Shown here piece by piece: positions 31,919-38,766 of a stretch of DNA of 38,766 nucleotides; position 1 is the stretch's first letter; the number at the start of each line of letters is the position of its first letter. The translations under genes and the position numbers were made by a program. The notes under the pieces are model-generated. The model saw only the letters and a program-made list of their open reading frames with translations, was not told the origin of the DNA and did no database searches. This DNA is from Lachnospiraceae bacterium (GTDB lineage Bacteria > Bacillota > Clostridia > Lachnospirales > Lachnospiraceae): assembly GCA_022799175.1 (NCBI GenBank), contig JAAWNY010000026.1, forward strand, positions 1 to 38,766. The letters run 5' to 3'.

Positions 31919-33453
31919 GTTTAGTACAGAATTTTCCTTTTTTTTCTATTATCATAGCTATGTTTTCAGGAATTTTTTCTTCTGTATTGGATGGAAAAAA
32001 AGCGAGAAATTTAAGTTTGTTGGTAATTGTACTGACGACAGGGATGTCTCTGGCGGTATTGCATTTTTGTGTAAGGACAGGGCAGAGTTATACTTATATG
32101 ATGGGGCATTTCCCGGCTCCTTGGGGCAATGAGATTCGTGCGGGAGTACTGGAGGGATTGACAGCCGTTTTGTTTGGTTTGGTGATGTTTTTTTCCGTGA
32201 CAGGCGGTATGGATCATACGGCGGCGGATGTAGAGACGAGCAAACAAAATCTTTTTTACATTATGATTGATTTGATGCTTAGTTCCTTATTAGCGCTGAT
32301 CTATACGAATGATTTATTCACGGCCTATGTGTTTGTGGAGATCAATACGATTGCCGGATGTGGGTTGATTATGATCCGGCAGATTGGGCGTAGTTTGTCA
32401 TCAGCGATTCGCTATATGATTATGAGTCAGTTAGGCTCGGGACTATTTCTGATTGGGCTTAGTCTTTTGTATGATGTGACTGGACATTTGTTGATGAGTC
32501 CAGCTAAGGATGCAGTGGCCGGCATTGAGGCGGCAGGGCTTTATGAGGTTCCCATGCTGGTCATCATGGCAGTAGTCAGTGTGGGCCTGGCCATCAAGAG
32601 CGGTTTGTATCCCTTTCATTACTGGATTCCGGATACGTATGGCTATGCCACACCTACGGCAAGTGCAGTGCTGTCCGGACTGGTATCAAAGGGATATATT
32701 TTTTTGCTGATCAAGATTTTTTACCGGGTGTTGGGACGGGAAAATGTCATTGCCAGTGAAATAGTGAATGTGTTGTTTGTGTTTGGCCTGGCAGGAATGT
32801 TGATGGGATCGGTGCACGCGATTTTGGAAAGAGACACCCGACGGATGATTGCCTATTCTTCGGTAGCTCAGATTGGCTATATCTATATGGGGATTGGCCT
32901 GGGAACTCAGGCGGGGATGGTGGCGGCCATCTTTCATATGTTTACTCATTCGGCGACAAAAGCCCTTTTGTTTATCAGTGCGGTGGGGCTTTATGAGGTA
33001 TCGAAAGATCAGAAGGATTTTCGCAGTCTGCAAGGCTCTGGCTATCGGAATCCTCTGGCCGGGATTGGTTTTACGGTGGGCGCTTTGTCCATGGTGGGTT
33101 TTCCGATGTTATCCGGTTTTATTTCGAAGCTGCTGTTTGCCACCTCGGCGTTGCAGAGTCCTCACAAAATGCTGCCGACGGTGATTGCTCTGGCAATCAG
33201 TACAATCTTGAATGCTGTGTATTTTTTGCGTTTGGTGATTACCCTGTATACGATACCAGAAGAGTCTTCGGAAAATAAGAGGGAAGAACCCGCAAATGAG
33301 GAGGAAATTCCCAAGAGAAGACCTGTGTTGTCACCCGGTACGTGGAAGCTTCATCTGGCGATCGTTAGTTTTATTTTGTTGAATCTGACACTGGGATTGT
33401 ATTCTCAGCCGGTTGTGGCATGGATTGGCAGTGGTTTGGCGATGTTTGATTAG
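31915..33453 (+). CDS. mrpD: proton-conducting antiporter subunit, MrpD type
   Basis: ND2/ND4/ND5-like membrane pump subunit, 512 residues and about 14 helices. The charged residues of the proton path are in place: Glu142 in FVEINTIAGC, Lys228 in AIKSGLYPFHYWIP, Lys259 in the broken-helix region (LVSKGYIF) and Lys405 in SGFISKLLF. A hydrophilic loop of about 30 residues lies near the C-terminus. It follows mrpC as mrpD does in classical operons, hence the symbol. Three further paralogues follow it in the same operon. Confidence 0.92.
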   Translation: MSLVQNFPFFSIIIAMFSGIFSSVLDGKKARNLSLLVIVLTTGMSLAVLHFCVRTGQSYTYMMGHFPAPWGNEIRAGVLEGLTAVLFGLVMFFSVTGGMDHTAADVETSKQNLFYIMIDLMLSSLLALIYTNDLFTAYVFVEINTIAGCGLIMIRQIGRSLSSAIRYMIMSQLGSGLFLIGLSLLYDVTGHLLMSPAKDAVAGIEAAGLYEVPMLVIMAVVSVGLAIKSGLYPFHYWIPDTYGYATPTASAVLSGLVSKGYIFLLIKIFYRVLGRENVIASEIVNVLFVFGLAGMLMGSVHAILERDTRRMIAYSSVAQIGYIYMGIGLGTQAGMVAAIFHMFTHSATKALLFISAVGLYEVSKDQKDFRSLQGSGYRNPLAGIGFTVGALSMVGFPMLSGFISKLLFATSALQSPHKMLPTVIALAISTILNAVYFLRLVITLYTIPEESSENKREEPANEEEIPKRRPVLSPGTWKLHLAIVSFILLNLTLGLYSQPVVAWIGSGLAMFD

Positions 33454-33466
33454 AGGAGAGTATGTG

Positions 33467-35050
33467 ATGGAAGGAAATATCAAATTGCTCTTGCCGGTTG
33501 TGATGCCGGTGGCGGCAGGAATCGTTGTTTTGCTGTATCCAGGATTTCGGCAGGTTCGAAAATCACTTTTGACCATGGTTCTGGGAACGTTGGCTCTGGA
33601 GACGGTATTGGTAGGGCTGGCGCTGGCGGGGGAAGAGAGTTTGCGGTTGTGGCAGTTGACGGATGCAGCGGCACTGATTCTTGGTGTGGACGGTGTGAGT
33701 CGTCTGTTTGCCGTGTTGACCGTTGGCGTCTGGCTGTTGGTGGGCGTATATTCAACAGCATATATGGAACATGAGCAGGAGGAATATCGTTTTTTTGGTT
33801 TTTACTTGATTGTGTTGGGCGTGCTGCTAGGGCTTGATTTCTCAGGGAATTTGATTACCATGTATGTGTTTTATGAGCTGATGACCTTGACTTCACTGCC
33901 TCTGGTGTTACATGAGCGGACGAAGGAGGCGGTGGCGGCAGGACTAAAATATCTGTTCTATTCCGTGGCTGGTGCATTTCTGGCATTGTTTGGAATCTTT
34001 TTGTTATTGCAAATTTGCGGCAATCAGACATTTACGCCAGGTGGTGTGCTGACAGGAATGTTAGGTGCTGGAGTGGCATCGACAGAAGGAGCGGTGACAG
34101 ATTCTCTAGTTTGGGGCAAAGAGGGGTTGTTTTTGACAGCGGTGTTTTGTATTTTGGTAGGTTTTGGCGCAAAAGCAGGAATGTTTCCGTTGCATGGCTG
34201 GTTGCCAACCGCACATCCAGTGGCGCCTGCGCCTGCTAGCGCAGTACTTTCCGGGGTGATTACCAAGTCAGGGGTGTTGGCAGTACTGCGGGTCGTTTAT
34301 TTCGTGGTGGGGCCGGAAGTACTGCGGGGGACCTGGGTACAACAAGTATGGATTTTGTTGACACTGTTGACGGTATTCATGGGTTCTATGTTGGCATATA
34401 AGGAACCATTGCTTAAAAAACGTTTGGCTTACTCGACAGTCAGCCAGGTTTCTTACGTACTGTTTGGATTGAGTATGCTGCAGCCTCAGGCATTTGTAGG
34501 AGCATTGTCTCATGTGGTATTTCATTCGCTGATTAAAAATGCGCTGTTTCTCTGTGCCGGCGCAGTGATTGTGATGACCGGGAAGACGCAGGTGAAGGAT
34601 ATGAGAGGGCTGGGAAGGCGGATGCCGGTGTTGCTGGGCTGTTATACGGTGGTATCCCTGGCATTGGTGGGAATTCCGCCGGCCAGCGGTTTTATCAGTA
34701 AGTGGTATCTGGCGTGCGGAGCACTTGCTTCGGGGACGGGAGTCTGGGCATGGCTGGGGCCGGTGGTGCTTTTAATGAGCGCTCTTTTGACTGCCGGATA
34801 TCTTCTTCCTTTGACGATCCAGGGCTTCTTTCCGGGAGCCGATTGGGACAAAGAGATGCTAAAGCTGCACGCGGGACAAGTGTCCCAAGAGCTTCATTGG
34901 GAGGCAGCGGCGGAGGACAGAAAAAAGGCGGAGCCTTCGGTCTGGATGCTGGCGCCGATCTTGGTATTAACAGCAGGAGCACTGCTGTTTGGCTGTTTTC
35001 CGGGGGCTTTGATTCGGATGTTGGAAACCATTGGGGCGGGAGTGCTGTAA
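33467..35050 (+). CDS. proton-conducting antiporter subunit, second paralogue
   Basis: ND4/ND5-like pump subunit, 527 residues. Key residues are kept: Glu137 in FYELMTLTS, Lys236 in GAKAGMFPLHGWLP, Lys267 in LSGVITKSGV, and the helix-12 Lys in SGFISKWYL. ATG 33467 has AGAGGAG about eight bases upstream, 13 bases after mrpD; the longer frame from 33413 overlaps mrpD and lacks a start context. It is closer in its motifs (HPVAPAPASAVLSG) to the fourth paralogue than to mrpD. Whether it pumps or only completes the membrane arm cannot be told. Confidence 0.9.
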   Translation: MEGNIKLLLPVVMPVAAGIVVLLYPGFRQVRKSLLTMVLGTLALETVLVGLALAGEESLRLWQLTDAAALILGVDGVSRLFAVLTVGVWLLVGVYSTAYMEHEQEEYRFFGFYLIVLGVLLGLDFSGNLITMYVFYELMTLTSLPLVLHERTKEAVAAGLKYLFYSVAGAFLALFGIFLLLQICGNQTFTPGGVLTGMLGAGVASTEGAVTDSLVWGKEGLFLTAVFCILVGFGAKAGMFPLHGWLPTAHPVAPAPASAVLSGVITKSGVLAVLRVVYFVVGPEVLRGTWVQQVWILLTLLTVFMGSMLAYKEPLLKKRLAYSTVSQVSYVLFGLSMLQPQAFVGALSHVVFHSLIKNALFLCAGAVIVMTGKTQVKDMRGLGRRMPVLLGCYTVVSLALVGIPPASGFISKWYLACGALASGTGVWAWLGPVVLLMSALLTAGYLLPLTIQGFFPGADWDKEMLKLHAGQVSQELHWEAAAEDRKKAEPSVWMLAPILVLTAGALLFGCFPGALIRMLETIGAGVL

Positions 35051-35064
35051 CGGAGGGATAGTTT

Positions 35065-36573
35065 ATGAGGGAAATACTTCTGGCAGTGCCGGTTCTGCTG
35101 CCTATTGTGGGAGGAGCAGGAATGCTCGTTTTGCATTTAAAGGATGGCAGAGAGAACAAGGATCGAAGTTTGATGTTGCTGACCGAGGGATTTGTGTTGT
35201 TGAATAGTCTGGTTATTTTCTGGCTTCTGCGATATCGAATGGGTTCCCATCTGGTGTTGTTTCGGTTGTTTGGAAATCTTACGGTACGTTTTAAGCTGGA
35301 TCCGATGGGGGGAGTGTTTGCTGGGCTGATTGCATTTTTGTGGCCGCTTGCGGTTTTATATTCTTTTGAATATATGAAACACGAGAGACGGAAGAAAATG
35401 TTTTTTGCTTATTATGTTATGACTTATGGAGTGACAGCGGGGATTGCTTTGGCGGGAAATCTGGTGACCATGTATCTTTGCTATGAAATGTTGACTTTGG
35501 TAACTTTTCCTTTGGTGCTTTTTCCCATGACTAGAGAAGCGAAGAGAGCCAGCCGTCGGTACTTGTATTATTCTATTGGTGGTGCTGCTTTTGCTTTTAT
35601 TGGTTTAGTGTTTGTATTGAGCTTTTCGGCTACGGGAAATACAGATTTTGTGCCTGGGGGCGTATTAAATCTAAAAGAGGCAAAAGCCTGGAGAAATATA
35701 TTGTTATTGGTGTATGTGCTGGCATTTTTTGGTTTTGGAGTCAAGGCGGCACTCTTTCCTCTTCATGGCTGGCTGCCTCAGGCTGCGGTGGCGCCTACCC
35801 CGGTGACTGCATTGTTGCATGCAGTGGCAGTAGTGAAATCGGGAGCATTTGCCATTCTGCGTTTTACGTATTTTAGTTATGGTACGGAATTTCTAGAGGG
35901 GAGTTGGGCTCAATGGGGAGTGATGGCAGTGACACTTATCACGATTCTATTTGGCTCTACGATGGCAGTGCGGGAGATTCACTGGAAGCGGAGGCTGGCT
36001 TATTCGACAGTCAGTAACCTATCTTATATTTTATTTGGAGCAACCATGATGAGTTCCTTGGGGTTGGCGGCTGCGCTGAGTCATCTGGTGATTCATGCCT
36101 TTATGAAGATTTGTTCCTTTTTTTGTGCTGGTGCGGTGATGCACCAGACTGGTAAGACGCAAGTATATGAACTGGACGGTCTAGGGAGGAGTATGCCAGT
36201 TACGTTCGGGTGTCTGACGGTGGCCAGTTTTTCTTTGATGGGAATCCCTCTGTTTGGGGGATTTATCAGCAAATGGAATCTGGTGCAGGCGGCATTTGCT
36301 TGTAATAAGAATTGGTTGCCCTGTGCGGGAGTGGCGGTGATTCTCTATTCTGCTCTTATGACAGGGATCTATATGCTGACGGTGTTGGTGCGGGCCTACT
36401 TTCCGAGACCAGAAGAGGAGCGAGTGGTGACAGATCTTGAGAAAAAATATAAGGATCCAGGAGGGATGATGTTGATGCCGCTGGTGATTTTTGCGGTGGT
36501 GATTCTTTTTTGGGGTCTTCATTCGTCCTCTCTTATGAGGCTGCTGACAGAGATTGGGGGTGAGGCAGGATGA
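35065..36573 (+). CDS. proton-conducting antiporter subunit, third paralogue
   Basis: ND4/ND5-like pump subunit of 502 residues. It has the Glu in CYEMLTLVTFPLVL, Lys in GVKAALFPLHGWLP, Lys in AVVKSGAFA and the helix-12 Lys in GGFISKWNL. The usual HPVAPAPASA segment is AVAPTPVTALLHA here, which sets it apart from its two neighbours. A ribosome binding site (GGAGGG, about ten bases upstream) precedes the ATG. It starts 14 bases after the second paralogue and overlaps the fourth by four bases. Confidence 0.9.
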   Translation: MREILLAVPVLLPIVGGAGMLVLHLKDGRENKDRSLMLLTEGFVLLNSLVIFWLLRYRMGSHLVLFRLFGNLTVRFKLDPMGGVFAGLIAFLWPLAVLYSFEYMKHERRKKMFFAYYVMTYGVTAGIALAGNLVTMYLCYEMLTLVTFPLVLFPMTREAKRASRRYLYYSIGGAAFAFIGLVFVLSFSATGNTDFVPGGVLNLKEAKAWRNILLLVYVLAFFGFGVKAALFPLHGWLPQAAVAPTPVTALLHAVAVVKSGAFAILRFTYFSYGTEFLEGSWAQWGVMAVTLITILFGSTMAVREIHWKRRLAYSTVSNLSYILFGATMMSSLGLAAALSHLVIHAFMKICSFFCAGAVMHQTGKTQVYELDGLGRSMPVTFGCLTVASFSLMGIPLFGGFISKWNLVQAAFACNKNWLPCAGVAVILYSALMTGIYMLTVLVRAYFPRPEEERVVTDLEKKYKDPGGMMLMPLVIFAVVILFWGLHSSSLMRLLTEIGGEAG

Positions 36574-38573
36574 ATATCGAAAGAAGTTTGAGAATTCCGG
36601 GGTTGTGCGGGATGGGGCTGCATTTTCAGATGGATGGGTTTCGGCTGGTATATCTGGTAATTGCAGTGATGATGTGGAGCGTCAGTGGTATTTTTTCTCG
36701 GGAATATATGGAACATTACCAAAACCGGGGACGATATTATTGGTTTTTCTGGGTGACTTTTTTGGCTACGGCAGGCGTTTTTTTGTCAGCAGATTTTTAT
36801 ACTACTTTTATCTTTTTTGAAATTATGTCTTTTACTTCTTATGTGTGGGTAGCCTTTGATGAGCGGGCAGAGAGTCTGAAGGCGGCGGAGACTTATCTGG
36901 CAGTGGCAGTGATCGGTGGAATGGTAATGCTGATGGGATTGTTCTTGCTGGAGAATCTTTGTGGAACACTGGTATTTGAGCGGGTAGGGGAGCTGGCAGA
37001 AAGAGTTTTGGCAGAAGGTTCAAAAGCACATCGCCGGCAGCTTTATGTGGCCGGAGGACTTTTGCTTTTTGGATTTGGGGCCAAGGCGGGATGTTTTCCT
37101 TTGCATATTTGGCTGCCTAAGGCGCATCCGGTTGCGCCGGCGCCAGCGAGTGCACTGCTATCCGGAATTCTCACCAAGGCAGGAATTTTTGGCATTATTA
37201 TTGTTTCTTGCCATATGTTTTGCACCGATCGAATGTGGGGACTTTTGCTTGTCTGTCTGGGTCTGATTACCATGTTTCTGGGTGCGTTGCTGGCTTTGTT
37301 TTCTGTAAATTTGAAACGCACGTTGGCTTGCTCTTCCGTTTCTCAAATCGGTTTTATTCTGATAGGAATCGGTATGAGTTGTCTGTTGCGGGCGGCGGGT
37401 GAAAGTGGCAGACTGGCAGTACGGGGAGCCTTTTTGCATATGGTCAATCATTCCCTGTTTAAGCTGGTATTGTTTTTGTGTGCGGCAGCGGTATTTATGA
37501 ATTTGCATCAGCTGGAGTTAAATGATATCCGTGGTTTTGGCAGAAAAAAACCATTGCTGTTATTCTGTTTTTTGATGGGAGCATTAGGAATCGGCGGAAT
37601 GCCGTTTTGGAGCGGATATGTGAGCAAAACCTTGCTCCATGAGAGCATTGTGGAGTATGGGAGGGTGGCAAGACAGCCGGTTTTCTGGCAGATGGCGGAG
37701 TGGCTTTTTCTGGTGAGTGGCGGTATGACCGTGGCATATATGCTGAAATTGTTTGTGGCATTGTTTGTGGATCGTCATCCGGTCCGGCAGGCAGAGTTTG
37801 AGGCGATGTCCGCGAATTATATGAGAAAAGAGAACGGAATAGCATTAGTATTGGCAGCGGCACTTTTTCCTTTGCTGGGAATGACCGCTTCCACGAGTAT
37901 GGATTTGTTAGCGGATCTGGGACAAGGATTTTTCGGGCCGGTGGAGACGAGACATTTGGTGCATTATTTTTCTTTTGGTAATCTGAAAGGTGGTTTGCTC
38001 TCAATTGGGATCGGGATAGGATTATATTTGTTCGTGGTTCGCAGATGGATGATGGGAGTGGATGGGAAGACAGATGATATGGGAGGCGATCTGGGGATGT
38101 GTTACCGTGAGCTTTGGCCGTCATGGTTTGATTTGGAGAATCTGTGGTATCGTCCTTTACTGCAAGTGGTTTTGCCAGGGATTAGCGGCGCGATCTGTGG
38201 ATTTGTGGATCGCTATCTGGTATCGACGGTAGTGTCCGTGTTTCTGGCGGTTTCTTCTGTGCTTTGTCGTGCCATGGATCAGATGGCAGACGGTGCGATC
38301 CGCCTGGCCAGAGAGAGTACCCACAGCCAGCTTCCCCGGGTGACGGACGGGACACGAGAAAAAGCAGGGAAAAAAAGCGTCTTGTCAGCGGGCAAACGAT
38401 GGATGGGAGTGGAGAAAAGACAATTGACAGAAAAGATTTTCCAATTGGAAGAACGAATTCGGAGAAATGGTCGGCTGGTGGAGGAGAGTTTTTCGTTTGG
38501 TCTGATGTTGTTTGCTATCGGGCTTTGCCTGACGCTGGGATATTTGCTGCTGGGATTTTTGAGGCATTCATGA
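36570..38573 (+). CDS. proton-conducting antiporter subunit, fourth paralogue with long C-terminal extension
   Basis: ND5-like pump subunit, the longest at 667 residues. Core charges are present: Glu in FFEIMSFTSYVW, Lys in GAKAGCFPLHIWLP, Lys in GILTKAGIF and Lys in SGYVSKTLL. After the pump core, about the last 180 residues form an extension. It contains the ENLWYRPLL block, a membrane segment, a strongly charged and probably helical stretch (GVEKRQLTEKIFQLEERIRR) and a final membrane helix. NuoL-like and HyfB-like proteins carry lateral helices here, so a clamp along the membrane arm is possible; this is inference. It is the last operon gene, with a terminator 56 bases beyond. Confidence 0.9.
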   Translation: MNIERSLRIPGLCGMGLHFQMDGFRLVYLVIAVMMWSVSGIFSREYMEHYQNRGRYYWFFWVTFLATAGVFLSADFYTTFIFFEIMSFTSYVWVAFDERAESLKAAETYLAVAVIGGMVMLMGLFLLENLCGTLVFERVGELAERVLAEGSKAHRRQLYVAGGLLLFGFGAKAGCFPLHIWLPKAHPVAPAPASALLSGILTKAGIFGIIIVSCHMFCTDRMWGLLLVCLGLITMFLGALLALFSVNLKRTLACSSVSQIGFILIGIGMSCLLRAAGESGRLAVRGAFLHMVNHSLFKLVLFLCAAAVFMNLHQLELNDIRGFGRKKPLLLFCFLMGALGIGGMPFWSGYVSKTLLHESIVEYGRVARQPVFWQMAEWLFLVSGGMTVAYMLKLFVALFVDRHPVRQAEFEAMSANYMRKENGIALVLAAALFPLLGMTASTSMDLLADLGQGFFGPVETRHLVHYFSFGNLKGGLLSIGIGIGLYLFVVRRWMMGVDGKTDDMGGDLGMCYRELWPSWFDLENLWYRPLLQVVLPGISGAICGFVDRYLVSTVVSVFLAVSSVLCRAMDQMADGAIRLARESTHSQLPRVTDGTREKAGKKSVLSAGKRWMGVEKRQLTEKIFQLEERIRRNGRLVEESFSFGLMLFAIGLCLTLGYLLLGFLRHS

Positions 38574-38628
38574 ACCAATGTTATTTCGATAAGCAGTGGT
38601 AAAGGGTACGCCAAAGAAGAGGGGAGAG

Positions 38629-38657
38629 AAGCAACAGAAAATGGTCTGTTGCTTTTT
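38629..38657 (+). terminator. Rho-independent terminator of the Mrp operon
   Basis: Perfect 9-bp stem (38629-38637 with 38646-38654), an 8-base loop AAAATGGT, and five T at 38653-38657. It stands 56 bases after the last antiporter gene. The upstream purine tract and loop resemble the terminator region near 6495-6524. Confidence 0.8.
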
Positions 38658-38660
38658 CCG

Positions 38661-38766
38661 GTTTCGGGATTAAGAATTCCTAAAACCCCTGACTTTTGCT
38701 AAAAACGAAACGAAAATATACAAACTCGCTTCGCTCAGACAGTGTATATTTTCGTTTCAACGCCAA
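38661..38766. repeat. second copy of the intergenic repeat core, cut by the window edge
   Basis: This stretch is about 80-85 percent alike, by eye, to the reverse complement of the core of the 28710-28971 element, including TTTTGCTAAAAACGAAACGA and the loop CAAACTCGCTTCGCTCAGAC. It forms its own hairpin: a perfect 14-bp stem, AAACGAAAATATAC at 38707-38720 with the matching arm ending near 38756. It continues past the window, so its full length and outer arms are not known. Confidence 0.8.

Noticed and set aside
29119-38573. Group 4 hydrogenase or complex I operon
   Set aside because: Only antiporter-type membrane subunits are visible. No NiFe-binding CxxC large subunit, small Fe-S subunit, NuoB/C/D/H/I-like protein or ferredoxin domain occurs in the window.

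Overview
The window looks like chromosomal DNA from an anaerobic, spore-forming member of the Clostridia, most likely Lachnospiraceae. The reasons are a PdaA-type spore-cortex deacetylase, a rubrerythrin, a DUF6062 protein, AGGAGG-type ribosome binding sites, and proteins whose closest remembered relatives are clostridial. This placement is inferred; no 16S gene is present. No tRNA, rRNA, CRISPR array or transposase gene was seen.

Layout. Positions 1-3750: a small uncertain ORF ending in a strong terminator, then an oligopeptide-type ABC importer (lipoprotein plus two ATPases) with no permease genes. 3742-6447: pdaA on the minus strand, then a DD-carboxypeptidase and a TetR regulator on the plus strand. 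6578-8110: putP (minus). 8511-11624: DUF6062 protein, rubrerythrin, HAD phosphatase and metallophosphoesterase. 11681-16664: a housekeeping run of scpA, scpB, dut, a membrane-anchored TPR protein, hflX and a small membrane protein, closed by a bidirectional terminator. 16753-18899 (minus): a FadR/GntR regulator with a perfect promoter and two operator-like palindromes, and an unusual SpoIID-like/peptidoglycan-binding protein. 19029-23618: promoter, leader, carA and carB. 23632-28693: an ABC ATPase, a zinc-ribbon membrane protein and two ABC-2 type permeases, probably one exporter system. 29067-38573: a ten-gene Mrp-type cation/proton antiporter operon with four separate ND4/ND5-like subunits, a DUF4040/MbhD protein and an MbhE-MrpB fusion.

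The most striking non-coding feature is a 262-bp element (28710-28971) with perfect 58-bp inverted arms, sitting between the ABC permease and the Mrp operon. A related, inverted core reappears at the right edge (38661-38766), just after the Mrp operon. A purine-rich box plus an AGAAAATGGTCTGT block is also shared between the right edge and the tetR/putP intergenic region. Together these suggest a dispersed family of structured intergenic repeats.

The Mrp operon is the best candidate for an unusual protein system: the domains normally found in MrpA are split among four half-size pump subunits, a free MbhD-like protein and an MbhE-MrpB fusion. No hydrogenase or quinone-reductase electron-transfer subunit is visible in the window.
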